Source: Thermoplasmatota archaeon
Lineage (GTDB): Archaea; Thermoplasmatota; Thermoplasmata; Thermoplasmatales; Thermoplasmataceae
Reading direction: 5' to 3'
Assembly: GCA_023381355.1 (NCBI GenBank)
Contig: JAMCUL010000008.1
Coordinates: 45,841 to 109,840 of the forward strand
Length of the DNA: 64,000 bases
Position numbers and translations under genes: made by a program. This document shows positions 27,599-37,126 of this stretch, piece by piece. The notes beneath the pieces are model-generated. The model did no database searches. It saw only the letters and a list, made by a program, of their open reading frames with translations, and had not been told where the DNA came from. Position 1 is the stretch's first letter; every line of letters begins with the position of its first letter.

Positions 27599-29174
27599 GG
27601 ATGTGTTCCTCGTCCACGAGATTTACCGATTTTCCCGCCCTGGCCATCAGTTCCGGTTTTATCTTCTTCATCCTGAGTGCATATATGAAACTGAACACTG
27701 CATATAAGGCAACCACAATTATTGCCTCGGCTATTGGATACACAAAGCCTGCAACACTTTCGTAGAGCACGAATATGAAAATAAGCGTGGCTATACCCGG
27801 GAATAAATAGTGCAAAATATCGTGCTTGACCAGATCAAATATCCCAACATGTTTCTCCTTAAGCCTTCTGAAGAGAGTCACCAGGCTTGTGTTCAGGAGA
27901 ACATGAGTCAATATGAGTCCTGTAAGAGCCATGGTTGTAAGGAAGTCAAAGGAAGCCTCAAGGGAAGAAACCACATTGGGATTTGTTGCCCTATCGAAAA
28001 TTAATCCTGTTACCGGCACCCCAAGTCCTGCTGTTATGAGGAATGTTGAGATCAGTGCCGTAAGGGAGGCGGTAATTGCAACAAACCACAGAGCATTGGA
28101 AGGTGTGGTGTATTTTCTGTGAATCTTGGCAAAGAAAGACGGGATTATTCCATCCCTGCCCATTGCAAAATATACCCTTCCTGCATTTGCCTGCATTGCA
28201 ACCGAATCTGAAAAGGCAGAGTTGAATGCAACAAGTGTGAACAGAACTCCACCAAGTACTCCAGTATATGTAATGGCCACAAGAACACCGGGAATTGACT
28301 GCTTGAGGAATTCTTTCATAAGTGGGACACTTGTTCCCCATCCCACAATCTGTGCATAGGCAACCTCCGTGAGAACCAGGCCGACAAGTAGAAGTCCCAT
28401 TGTCAGTGATCTCGTTATGTCATTTGGATTATTCACCTCCTCCCCAAGAGGGGCGGAACCTCCATAACCTATGAAACTTGTGAGACCAAAGACCATTCCA
28501 AGGCCAAGTCCGGCAAACACACCTCCATTTGGCGCAAATAGGGAACTGTACTGTGGCCACGCAAAAGGATTGAAAACATTAAGATTGTTGTCAGGCGCAC
28601 GTATTATCTCAATTGCGGAAATCCCGGCCAGAAATATCAGTTCAAAGAAGGACGCATACTTGATGTATTTCATCTGCGGTCGTATTCCTATCACTGCCAC
28701 AGCGATAGGAACCATGATGAAGACAAGTATGAAAGGGATCCATATCCAGGCTGGCAATGTGTAGGCTGTAAAGTAATTCACGATGCCAGGAAGGAAAACT
28801 CCAGCAACAAATACTGGTATTGCAGCAGTGCTCACTATCTGGTACATTGGATACATAAGACCCGATGTAACTGCTGGCACAGGTCCGTATGCATTTGCTA
28901 TATATCCATAGTAACCACCGGCACTGGCATGTCTCTTCGAAAGGTGGTATAATGTGTTAACTTCAAGAAACATGGTGAGGGTTGCAAGAATGAAGGCGAG
29001 GGGCGTGAGAATGAGTGCAAAGGCAGCTGATGATACGACAAAGGCGACCGAATCGCATGCCGGGGCCATTGCAGAGATTTCCTCTGCTATTGCTCCCCAG
29101 ACTCCAACCTCCCCACGCTTGAGCCTATTTTCATATTTAATTTCAGGTTCGACGGGTTCATTAGTTCCTTCCAT
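27582..29174 (-). CDS. APC-family amino-acid permease
   Basis: A 530-residue secondary transporter with about 12-14 helices. The N-terminal family element reads GEVGVWGAIAEEISAMAPACD, then the first two helices and the glycine-rich stretch FIGYGGSAPLGEEVNNP that corresponds to the conserved region of APC permeases. It should take up amino acids by proton symport, which suits an acid-living cell. It is the first gene of a three-gene unit with two ABC ATPases. The N-terminus is acidic and cytoplasmic, and the last 20 residues overlap the OppD-type start. Confidence 0.92.
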   Translation of the reverse strand: MEGTNEPVEPEIKYENRLKRGEVGVWGAIAEEISAMAPACDSVAFVVSSAAFALILTPLAFILATLTMFLEVNTLYHLSKRHASAGGYYGYIANAYGPVPAVTSGLMYPMYQIVSTAAIPVFVAGVFLPGIVNYFTAYTLPAWIWIPFILVFIMVPIAVAVIGIRPQMKYIKYASFFELIFLAGISAIEIIRAPDNNLNVFNPFAWPQYSSLFAPNGGVFAGLGLGMVFGLTSFIGYGGSAPLGEEVNNPNDITRSLTMGLLLVGLVLTEVAYAQIVGWGTSVPLMKEFLKQSIPGVLVAITYTGVLGGVLFTLVAFNSAFSDSVAMQANAGRVYFAMGRDGIIPSFFAKIHRKYTTPSNALWFVAITASLTALISTFLITAGLGVPVTGLIFDRATNPNVVSSLEASFDFLTTMALTGLILTHVLLNTSLVTLFRRLKEKHVGIFDLVKHDILHYLFPGIATLIFIFVLYESVAGFVYPIAEAIIVVALYAVFSFIYALRMKKIKPELMARAGKSVNLVDEEHIHAKQS

Positions 29175-29330
29175 ATTATCTTAGCATATTACTAACATAT
29201 ATAAACATTATCAAGTCATGCCTCTCATGCAATACAGATCCTCCTGCAGATCTCAGAAGGCCGGGAAGATCTAAGGATGCATGGAAATAAGGAGGAACGT
29301 TTTCCCTCATCAGGAAAAATGTTATACTCC

Positions 29331-30809
29331 TCAATGAAGAAAGACCCTCTTTCCAGTAAAGTAAAGAGAAATCCCGTATTTCCTGCAGGTTTCGATGACT
29401 TCCTGATCCCTTATGGATCCACCCGGCTGTATTATTGCCTTAATACCTGCAGATGCTGCAACATCCACATTATCGCTGAACGGTAGGTAGGCATCTGAAG
29501 CCATTATGCTTCCTGAAGCCCTTTCACCGGCTCTTTCCACTGCGATTTTCGCTGCCTGGACCCGCGAGGTCTGCCCGGCTCCTATTCCGGCAGTGGCACC
29601 ATCCTTTGCAAGAACTATTGCATTGCTCCTGCAGTGAGCAACAATTTTCCATGCAAACAGGAGATCACTTTCATCGAATTCATCTTTTTTATACACAGTT
29701 TCAATTTTTTCAGGAGATGCGGGTACGACATCCTGCTGTAGAAATCCATTGAATACCGTTCTGATTTTACTCGATGGGCCTTTCCCTGAGTACGTGGCCA
29801 TCCTGAGGTTCTTCTTCTTCTCGAGCATCCTTCTCGCTCCATCAGTAAAATCATTCCCTATGATCACCTCAACGAACAGGTCCTTGATTTTGGATGCAAC
29901 TCTCTCATCTATCGTGCCATTTACGCATATTACCGAGCCATATGCGCTCTCCCTGTCTGCATTTATGGCCTTCTCAAGGGCCTCCTCATGGTTATTTCCT
30001 GTGGCTGCGCCGCATGGTGTGTTGTGCTTGATTACCACAGCAAACGGCTCATTGAATTCCAGGGCAGTCTCGATTGCTGAAGATGCATCCATGTAGTTGT
30101 TATATGACATTTCCTTTCCATGAAATATCTCCAGTTTACCGTATTCTGGCACCTCATACAGGTATCCTGACTGATCCGGATTTTCTCCATATCTCAATTT
30201 CTTCCCGTTTCCAAGATTTATAACTGCTCCTTCTGTTTCGCCCGGATTCTGGCCCGAGAGTGCATCCCTGATCATGCTGTCATAGGACGATGTAAGTTCA
30301 AAGGCCCTGATCGCCAGATTTTTTCTCGTCTCCTCTGAAACTTCCCCATTTTCAAGGATTTCCGAGGATACCCGGGGATAATCCTCAATATTGGTAAGGA
30401 CCGCAACCCTGCTCCAGTTCTTGGCAGCGGCCCTTATTAGTGAAACCCCTCCTATGTCAATGTTTTCAATCATTCTCTCGGTTCCCATGTTCATGTTGCC
30501 CTTAAAATCATAGAGATTGCAGATCACCACATCAAAAGGTGGATAATTGAGTCTCCTGATCTCGTTCATGTCCTTCTCTGTATTACGTGCAAGAATTCCG
30601 GAAAAAATGGCAGGATGCAGAGTCTTGACCCTTCCTCCAAGAAGATCGCTGAATCCTGTAAGGGTAGATATATCAATGGAGTCTATCCCATGTTCCCTCA
30701 GGAAATTGGCGGAACCGGATGAGGCATAGACCTGAATGCTCGAGCCTCCGGCATTCCTGAAAAAATCAACAAGCCCATCCCTGTTCGTGACACTTACCAG
30801 TACATTCAT
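29331..30809 (-). CDS. purH: Bifunctional AICAR transformylase / IMP cyclohydrolase
   Basis: PurH performs the last two steps of de novo IMP synthesis. The N-terminal MGS-like cyclohydrolase domain shows VSVTNRDGLVDFF and GGRVKTLHPAIFSGILA. The formyltransferase domain contains RYGENPDQSG, the catalytic region VIKHNTPCGAA (Lys-His) and the C-terminal SDAYLPFSDNVDVAA and AIIQPGGSIRDQEVI. The 492 residues cover the whole family length with no break. It is divergent from mat, with a 135-nt shared promoter region that carries a 9-bp inverted repeat. Confidence 0.97.
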   Translation of the reverse strand: MNVLVSVTNRDGLVDFFRNAGGSSIQVYASSGSANFLREHGIDSIDISTLTGFSDLLGGRVKTLHPAIFSGILARNTEKDMNEIRRLNYPPFDVVICNLYDFKGNMNMGTERMIENIDIGGVSLIRAAAKNWSRVAVLTNIEDYPRVSSEILENGEVSEETRKNLAIRAFELTSSYDSMIRDALSGQNPGETEGAVINLGNGKKLRYGENPDQSGYLYEVPEYGKLEIFHGKEMSYNNYMDASSAIETALEFNEPFAVVIKHNTPCGAATGNNHEEALEKAINADRESAYGSVICVNGTIDERVASKIKDLFVEVIIGNDFTDGARRMLEKKKNLRMATYSGKGPSSKIRTVFNGFLQQDVVPASPEKIETVYKKDEFDESDLLFAWKIVAHCRSNAIVLAKDGATAGIGAGQTSRVQAAKIAVERAGERASGSIMASDAYLPFSDNVDVAASAGIKAIIQPGGSIRDQEVIETCRKYGISLYFTGKRVFLH

Positions 30810-30865
30810 GGATCAGCAGTGATTCTTTTGATAATAGTTTTATTATTACTGAAAGTAATTATTCA

Positions 30866-30900
30866 TTTTGTCAAGTAATTTATTCTTTAAGTTGACAAAA
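30866..30900. promoter_or_regulatory. Inverted repeat between purH and mat
   Basis: TTTTGTCAA (30866-30874) and TTGACAAAA (30892-30900) form a perfect 9-bp inverted repeat with a 17-nt spacer. It ends 3 nt before the mat TATA box (TTTATAAAA, 30904-30912) and lies 57 nt from the purH start. The symmetry and place suggest a dimeric regulator that could control both divergent genes. Confidence 0.5.
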
Positions 30901-30944
30901 CATTTTATAAAAAAGAGTTCTTGCCTCCAAAAGAGGAATCATAA

Positions 30945-32147
30945 ATGGAAAGAAACATTGCAGTTGAATCAATCAAGCAGGTACCTACATACAAAAGAGA
31001 AGTCGAACTTGTCGAAAGAAAAGGAATCGGGCATCCGGACAGCGTATCTGATGGAATTGCAGAAGCAGTAAGCAGGGCTCTTAGCAAATATTACATAAAG
31101 GAATTTGGAAAAATCCTCCACCACAATACGGATCAGGTTGAAGTTGTCGGAGGGCAGTCAGCTCCAAAGTTTGGGGGAGGAAGCGTGCTTGATCCAGTCT
31201 ATATATTACTGAGCGGAAGGGCAACAACAACGGTGAATAACGAAAGGCTCCCTGTGAAGGCTGTTGCAGTAAAGGCTGCAAAGAGATATCTGGAAAGGCA
31301 GTTCAAACATCTTGACCTGGACGGAGACGTGATGATAGATTCGAGGATAGGTCATGGATCAGTGGACCTCAGGGATGTTTATGACACATCAAAGCACAGG
31401 GCAAATGACACCTCATTTGGAGTTGGGTTTGCACCATTTACAGATACCGAGAGGCTTGTCAAGGAAACTGAGAAATACATAAACGGGGAACTCAAGTCAA
31501 AACTTCCCGCCATAGGATATGATATAAAAGTTATGGGATACAGGCAGGACAGGGTAATCAACCTCACTGTTGCTGCTGCGTATGTGGACAAATACGTGAA
31601 GGACAGTTCAGAATATTTCTCTGTGAAGGAAGAGCTCCAGAATCTTCTCGAGGATCACGCGAGAAAAGTGACTGACGAGAATGTGAAGATCTTCATCAAC
31701 ACCGCAGACAAGGATGGAGATAAGATAACAAGCCATTACCTTACAGTAACAGGTCTTTCAATGGAAAACGGAGATGACGGATCGGTGGGAAGGGGAAACA
31801 GGGTAAACGGAATAATAACACCTTACAAGCCCATGAGCATGGAGGCTGCAGCGGGAAAGAATCCGGTTACGCATGTTGGAAAGTTGTATAATGTCCTTTC
31901 AAACAGGATAGCAGACAGGATCGTCAGGGAAGAGGGAAATGACGTTCTCGAGGTTTATGTAAGAATCGTATCACAGATAGGCAGAAGCATAGACAGCCCG
32001 CATGTTGCAGATATACAGGTGATTTATGCAGATAATGTGGACGAGGGGAGGCATAAGAAGAATATAAAAGCCATAGCGGACAACGAGCTTGAGCACATTT
32101 TTGATCTCACCCAGATGTTCGTTGATGAAAAGTTGCCTGTATTCTGA
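30945..32147 (+). CDS. mat: Archaeal S-adenosylmethionine synthetase
   Basis: The archaeal-type enzyme (about 400 residues, very diverged from bacterial MetK) makes SAM from ATP and methionine. Diagnostic segments are VERKGIGHPDSVSDGIAEAVSRAL near residue 25, HHNTDQVEVVGGQSAPKFGGG, IDSRIGHGSVDL and NPVTHVGKLYNV, split here for brevity. The start has an AGAGG ribosome-binding site 8 nt upstream and a TATA box 34 nt further. Three genes downstream on the same strand include two SAM users, a methyltransferase and Tsr3. Confidence 0.97.
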   Translation: MERNIAVESIKQVPTYKREVELVERKGIGHPDSVSDGIAEAVSRALSKYYIKEFGKILHHNTDQVEVVGGQSAPKFGGGSVLDPVYILLSGRATTTVNNERLPVKAVAVKAAKRYLERQFKHLDLDGDVMIDSRIGHGSVDLRDVYDTSKHRANDTSFGVGFAPFTDTERLVKETEKYINGELKSKLPAIGYDIKVMGYRQDRVINLTVAAAYVDKYVKDSSEYFSVKEELQNLLEDHARKVTDENVKIFINTADKDGDKITSHYLTVTGLSMENGDDGSVGRGNRVNGIITPYKPMSMEAAAGKNPVTHVGKLYNVLSNRIADRIVREEGNDVLEVYVRIVSQIGRSIDSPHVADIQVIYADNVDEGRHKKNIKAIADNELEHIFDLTQMFVDEKLPVF

Positions 32148-32194
32148 AATACAGGACATAATTATTTTAAATACTTTTTAAAAATTAGCTCCAG

Positions 32195-33247
32195 ATGTTG
32201 CAGCCCGAAAGCATTGTTTCACGTCTTGTTTCAATCAGGGATTCTGGGGACATCGATAAATCAAGGCATGAGGCAAGCGTACTTCTGGAGGATCTGGCCA
32301 TGCATCCTGATGATCGTATAAACTCATATCTGAGGGTTGATCTGGAAAAAATAATTAATTCTTATTCACAGGAAAGAGCATCTCATTATGCATCCAGGGC
32401 AATCAAGTCAATCATCGAGGTAAAAACAGGCAGGATCAACGATATTGACATGAACAGGTGGCGTGAATATGACGATATAATAACAGACAGCCTCTGGATC
32501 ATAGGGAAGAGGGACAGATCCGGTGCACACAATGCAGATTACTGGGGCAACTTCATCCCCCAGATACCATCGCAGATGATCAGGAGATTCACGAGGAAGA
32601 ATGAATGGGTCCTGGATACTTTCATGGGCAGCGGAACGACACTGATAGAATGCAGGAGAAACGGGAGGAACGGAATAGGGATAGAGCTCTCGCAGAAAGT
32701 CCTGGATCTAGCAATGAATAATGTGAACAGTGAAGGAAACCCGGATGGAGTTGTGACAGAGGGAATCCGCGGAGATTCCACACAGATTGGATATGACGGG
32801 ATAATGAACCAGTTTGGCATAAAAAAATTCCAGCTTGCTCTCATCCATCCTCCATACTGGGATATAATCAGGTTCTCGGAAGATAAGGAGGATCTCTCAA
32901 ATTCAAGATCCCTTGATGAATTTCTCATGAAGATGAAATCTGTAGGCCAGAAAACATTCGATGTTCTTGAAGATGGACGAATGGCAATTCTTGTGATAGG
33001 TGACAAATACGAAAACGGAGAGCTCATCCCACTTGGGTTCATGACAATGAGCAGGATGCTTGAATGTGGTTTCAGGCTGAAGTCGATAATCGTGAAGAAC
33101 TATGATGTTACCAGGGGAAAGACCGCCATGGAAAATTTATGGAGATACAGGGCATTGCTTGGGAACTTCTATGTTTTCAAGCATGAGTACATATTCGTTC
33201 TGGAGAAGAGGGGCAGAAGAAGCTATAAAAAAGCAGGAAAAGAATAA
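32195..33247 (+). CDS. Amino-methylating DNA methyltransferase (N6-adenine or N4-cytosine)
   Basis: The C-terminal two thirds are a Rossmann methyltransferase. Motif X-like IPQIPSQMIRRF is followed by motif I DTFMGSGTTLIECRRNGRNG with IGIEL, and the catalytic motif IV reads LIHPPYWDII, an H-for-D variant of DPPY/SPPY. The N-terminal 110 residues are helical and not recognised. No restriction endonuclease gene is adjacent, so it would be an orphan modification enzyme. Because motif IV variants also occur in RNA methyltransferases, an RNA substrate is not excluded. It follows mat by 47 nt and the next gene begins directly at its stop codon. Confidence 0.85.
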   Translation: MLQPESIVSRLVSIRDSGDIDKSRHEASVLLEDLAMHPDDRINSYLRVDLEKIINSYSQERASHYASRAIKSIIEVKTGRINDIDMNRWREYDDIITDSLWIIGKRDRSGAHNADYWGNFIPQIPSQMIRRFTRKNEWVLDTFMGSGTTLIECRRNGRNGIGIELSQKVLDLAMNNVNSEGNPDGVVTEGIRGDSTQIGYDGIMNQFGIKKFQLALIHPPYWDIIRFSEDKEDLSNSRSLDEFLMKMKSVGQKTFDVLEDGRMAILVIGDKYENGELIPLGFMTMSRMLECGFRLKSIIVKNYDVTRGKTAMENLWRYRALLGNFYVFKHEYIFVLEKRGRRSYKKAGKE

Positions 33248-34066
33248 TTGCAGACATCTTTTATACCATCAATGACCAGGGGAAATGATTTTTTTGTGGC
33301 GAAGGACGGGCATTTCACTCTTGATCCAGGTGCATACTTCGGAATTACTCCAAGGAATGTCTGGTCGAAATCATTCAGCGTGAATGAACAGTACCGGGTG
33401 GATCTGAGGGCCAATATCCCGGTAATAGAGGATGACGGGAAGTTCTACATAATTGATGGTGGCCTTGGAAGCAGTCCCGATGAAAAAGTGTCAGTATGGT
33501 TCCAGTGCAGGAAGGACAAGGATCTAATGGACGAACTTCATTCAAGGGGAATAGGAAAAATAGATGGCATCTTCCAGTCACATCTTCATTTTGACCACAT
33601 GGGCCACACGTTCACGGACTTTCCAGGAACACCTGTGTATGTATCAAACACAGAAATTGGGAATATGAGGCATCCTGACGAGCTGTCCAGGGCAAGCTAC
33701 ACCAAATGGAAGGATTCATTCCACTCTGCAAATATACGCCCACTCTTTGGAAATACTGAGATAGGGAATTTCAGCATCATCCGCACTTCCGGCCACACCA
33801 CAGGACATCAAGCCATCATTTACAGAAAGGGATCAACAGGGATACTTTATGCTGGTGACCTGATTCCCTCCTCATTCCATCTCAAGCCATCGAGGATCAC
33901 GGCCATTGATTCAATGCCACTGAGTACCCTCAGGGTCAAGAAGGACCTGCTGAGGAGGGCAATCGATGAAAAACTGCTGGTGTTATTCTCGCACGACACA
34001 GAGCATTCCGGAGCATATATCGGTGGGGATTCCTCTGATCCGAAGGTAATGGAATATTTTGACTGA
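33248..34066 (+). CDS. Metallo-beta-lactamase-fold hydrolase
   Basis: The 272-residue product has the dinuclear metal site of the MBL fold: QSHLHFDHMGH (HxHxDH), then SGHTTGHQAII and AGDLIPSSFH, with a last ligand histidine in LFSHDTEHSG. The substrate is unknown; the layout resembles lactonase or quorum-quenching-type and related small hydrolases rather than glyoxalase II. The frame begins with TTG immediately after the methyltransferase stop; an ATG eight codons later (33272) is an equally good start. It is likely co-transcribed with the methyltransferase. Confidence 0.9.
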   Translation: MQTSFIPSMTRGNDFFVAKDGHFTLDPGAYFGITPRNVWSKSFSVNEQYRVDLRANIPVIEDDGKFYIIDGGLGSSPDEKVSVWFQCRKDKDLMDELHSRGIGKIDGIFQSHLHFDHMGHTFTDFPGTPVYVSNTEIGNMRHPDELSRASYTKWKDSFHSANIRPLFGNTEIGNFSIIRTSGHTTGHQAIIYRKGSTGILYAGDLIPSSFHLKPSRITAIDSMPLSTLRVKKDLLRRAIDEKLLVLFSHDTEHSGAYIGGDSSDPKVMEYFD

Positions 34067-34106
34067 CACATCCAAAATTTATATTTCCAGTGGAAATGTG
34101 AGATGA

Positions 34107-34619
34107 ATGCCTGACCTTCCCAAAGTATTCTATGTTGACCTGAAACAGGATGATCCGAAAAAATCCACGATGAGGAAGCTCAGGGACCTTGGAATGGCCG
34201 TGGAAGTTCCAGGACGAAATATGAACAGACATCTTGTATTGAGGATGGATGCAGGCAATTTCCTGCTGCCAAAGGATCGTGGGGTGATGGAGAAGATCGG
34301 GATCTGCATTATTGAAGGCTCGTGGAAACGGGACAATCTCCTCCAGGACTCCCATGTTGAAGTGGAAAGGAAGCTTCCAGTGCTCGTTGCCTCAAATCCA
34401 GTGAATTATGGCAAGATTGAAAAATTATCATCTGCAGAGGCCCTGTCTGCAGCACTTTACATTGCAGGATTCACAGATCAGGCCAAGAAGATAATGTCAA
34501 AATTCCACTGGGGTCACACATTCCTTGAGCTCAACGGGAATCTTCTAGAGGATTATTCAAAAGCTGGCAGTGAGGCAGAACTGGTCCAGGTTGAGAAAGA
34601 ATATGGTTTCAGGGTCTGA
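34107..34619 (+). CDS. tsr3: rRNA aminocarboxypropyltransferase Tsr3
   Basis: Tsr3 transfers the aminocarboxypropyl group from SAM to a hypermodified uridine in small-subunit rRNA, a late step of ribosome assembly shared by archaea and eukaryotes. The 170-residue protein has the family blocks LPVLVASNPVNYGKIEKLSS, EALSAALYIAGF and KFHWGHTFLELNGNLLEDY. It belongs to the SPOUT class by family knowledge. It lies 40 nt after the MBL gene and follows mat, so SAM production and use are grouped here. An AT-rich leader with TTTATATTT precedes it, so it may have its own promoter. Confidence 0.95.
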   Translation: MPDLPKVFYVDLKQDDPKKSTMRKLRDLGMAVEVPGRNMNRHLVLRMDAGNFLLPKDRGVMEKIGICIIEGSWKRDNLLQDSHVEVERKLPVLVASNPVNYGKIEKLSSAEALSAALYIAGFTDQAKKIMSKFHWGHTFLELNGNLLEDYSKAGSEAELVQVEKEYGFRV

Positions 34620-34684
34620 CTGCATCGGATTCCAACCTTCCTGAGAAATAAATAACCAAATAAATTTAGTATAAGCGCAGGATA

Positions 34685-37090
34685 ATGACATCAATGAATG
34701 AAAACGATGCGGTCTTTGGAACCTATAAAATCGAGATTGAACTGGATAAGGACAATGCGAAATTCATCGGGAAAGTCAGCATAGATATTGAAAACAGGAA
34801 GGATGATCTGTATCTTGATCTTGATGAGATTGAAATAGGGAAAGTCCAGGTAGATGGAAAGGAGGCCGGGTTTAAAATAATCAATGGGGGAAAGGCTGTA
34901 GAGATTAAAACGGGACCTGGGGTGAAGCACGTATCAATAAATTATACAGGAACAGTAAATGATCGTCTTTCAGGACTTTACCGTGCAAAATACAGTGACG
35001 GACTGATGCTCACAACCCAGTTTGAAAGTACAGGTGCAAGGCGTGTCTTTCCCTGCGCGGATAATCCCTCATCCAAGGCAGTATTCCAGATAACCCTCAT
35101 AATAGACGCCAGCAGGGACGCAATTTCAAACATGCCCATAATATCAGAAGAGGTAAGGCCGGACGGAATGAAGGCTGTCAGATTCCAGGAAACTCCACGT
35201 ATGTCAACATATCTGATCTATCTTGGAATTGGAAATTTCTCGACAAGAAGCCAGAAGTCAGGGAAGACGGAAATCATACTCACGGCCCCGAAGGGTCACC
35301 TGACAGATTCCAATTTTCCAATAGAAATAACTTCAGAGGTTTTGAAGAGATTCAACAAGTACTTTGGAATCGACTATGTTCTCCCGAAGGTGCACATAAT
35401 TTCCGTGCCTGAATTTGGGGCAGGAGCAATGGAAAACTGGGGAGCCATCACATTCAGGGAAATATATCTCAGCATAGGGAAGTCCACAAGCCAGACAACC
35501 TACAAGGCAACTGCAGAGGTGATTGCTCATGAGCTTGCCCATCAGTGGTTTGGAAATCTTGTGACGATGAAATGGTGGAACGACCTATGGCTCAACGAGA
35601 GCTTTGCAACATTCATGAGCTACAAGGTCATACAGGAAATCAGGGAATCATGGAATCCGGTAGGGGATCAGATATTCCTGAGGACAGAGGGGGCGTTGAG
35701 GAATGATTCATTTACGCTTACCCATCCGATAGACGCCAGGGTTGCCGATCCATCAGAGATTGCGGAAATATTCGATGAAATCTCTTATGGCAAGGGATCA
35801 AGCATCCTGAGGATGATTGAGACATACATGGGTCCCGGGAACTTCAGGAAGGGGATAATGGCATACCTGGAGAAATTCAAGTATTCGAATGCGGAGGGAA
35901 AGGATCTGTGGAAGAGCCTTGAGACGGAATCAGGGATGGAAATTTCCAGGGTCATGGAGAAATGGATCAGGGAAGAAGGATATCCCTTGATTGAGGTGTC
36001 CATCTCCGGGAACAGGATAAGACTCAGGCAGGGAAGGTTTTATGGAATAGGCAGGGTTGACTGGGATAAGACATGGCCCATACCGCTTGTTGTTAAAAGA
36101 GGCCAGAAATATGAAAGCCGTCTTTTCGAGGAGAAGGAAATGGAAATTGATTCTGAAGGCGTTGTATCCCTCAATGGGAATTCGGCAGGCTTCTATCGAA
36201 TACATCCATCCAGGGAAGCTGCAGATCTGCTGATGGGAAATGCAGTGAACATGAATGAATTTGAATCCTATAATTTCCTTTCTGACAATTTTGCGATGTT
36301 TTCTGCAGGGATGGTATCATTTGATGAATACAATCGGAGGATGAAGGCATTCTGGAATCTTGAAAAACCTCTTGTGATCAGGGAGATTGCGAGAGAGCTT
36401 GACCTTCTAATCACGGTTTCAGGAAATGCAGCAGTGGTGAGTAAGACTGTTGAGGGATTTTACAGGATTCACAGGAACATGAAGAAGGAGGATCCTGCTG
36501 ATCCAAATATAAAGATAGCCTATAATTCCCTTCTTTCACTCTATTCCAGGACCGGGAATGAGTTCAGGAAGGAAATGTCCTCCAGGTTTGATTCATTCTT
36601 TGAGCAGGAACCAGAATCAAGGGCGATGATTGCCAGGGCCTATGCAGCCGAGAATGGCAGTTCAGGAAAGATCATAGGTTCCATAGAGAAGTCTGAAAAT
36701 GACGAGGACAGGGTGAAACTGATAGGTGCCCTTGCGTGGCTCAAGGATGGCAGTGAATTGCAGAAAGGGTATGATTATGTTCTTGGAGGAGGAATAAAGA
36801 AGCAGGATCTGCCAGCATACTTCCTTAATCTTGGAACGAACATATGGCAGAGGCAGTTCTTCAACTCTCATTTCATGGAAATCCTGAAAAAGCTCGAATC
36901 TGTATTTGAATCCTCAAGAACAACAACCAGGACAATGGAAAACACCCTGCCATTCTCAACCCTTGATGGCACGGGCAGCCTGGACATTATAAGCGGAGCC
37001 GAGGGAATGTCAAAATACGAAAAAACAATTAACAGGGTAAGGGAAATGCGTGAAATCTATTCGAACATAAGGAACGCATTGGAAGATTGA
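34685..37090 (+). CDS. M1 aminopeptidase (tricorn protease interacting factor F2/F3 type)
   Basis: The enzyme trims peptides released by proteasome and tricorn in Thermoplasma-type cells. The 801-residue protein has GAMENWG (residues 246-252), the zinc motif HELAHQWFGN (His282, Glu283, His286) and the third ligand Glu305 in NESFA. A helical C-terminal domain follows from about residue 400. Length matches factors F2 and F3 of Thermoplasma acidophilum; sequence alone does not choose between them. No signal peptide is seen, so it is cytoplasmic. It likely supplies amino acids from imported or degraded peptides, in keeping with the peptide transporters in the window. Confidence 0.95.
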   Translation: MTSMNENDAVFGTYKIEIELDKDNAKFIGKVSIDIENRKDDLYLDLDEIEIGKVQVDGKEAGFKIINGGKAVEIKTGPGVKHVSINYTGTVNDRLSGLYRAKYSDGLMLTTQFESTGARRVFPCADNPSSKAVFQITLIIDASRDAISNMPIISEEVRPDGMKAVRFQETPRMSTYLIYLGIGNFSTRSQKSGKTEIILTAPKGHLTDSNFPIEITSEVLKRFNKYFGIDYVLPKVHIISVPEFGAGAMENWGAITFREIYLSIGKSTSQTTYKATAEVIAHELAHQWFGNLVTMKWWNDLWLNESFATFMSYKVIQEIRESWNPVGDQIFLRTEGALRNDSFTLTHPIDARVADPSEIAEIFDEISYGKGSSILRMIETYMGPGNFRKGIMAYLEKFKYSNAEGKDLWKSLETESGMEISRVMEKWIREEGYPLIEVSISGNRIRLRQGRFYGIGRVDWDKTWPIPLVVKRGQKYESRLFEEKEMEIDSEGVVSLNGNSAGFYRIHPSREAADLLMGNAVNMNEFESYNFLSDNFAMFSAGMVSFDEYNRRMKAFWNLEKPLVIREIARELDLLITVSGNAAVVSKTVEGFYRIHRNMKKEDPADPNIKIAYNSLLSLYSRTGNEFRKEMSSRFDSFFEQEPESRAMIARAYAAENGSSGKIIGSIEKSENDEDRVKLIGALAWLKDGSELQKGYDYVLGGGIKKQDLPAYFLNLGTNIWQRQFFNSHFMEILKKLESVFESSRTTTRTMENTLPFSTLDGTGSLDIISGAEGMSKYEKTINRVREMREIYSNIRNALED

Positions 37091-37126
37091 TCTTACAACC
37101 TTCCTATTTTTCAGCCAGTTAAAATC

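Noticed and set aside
30913..30944. CCTC-AAAA-GAGG hairpin over the mat ribosome site as a SAM switch
   Set aside because: Only four base pairs, and no archaeal SAM riboswitch resembles it.
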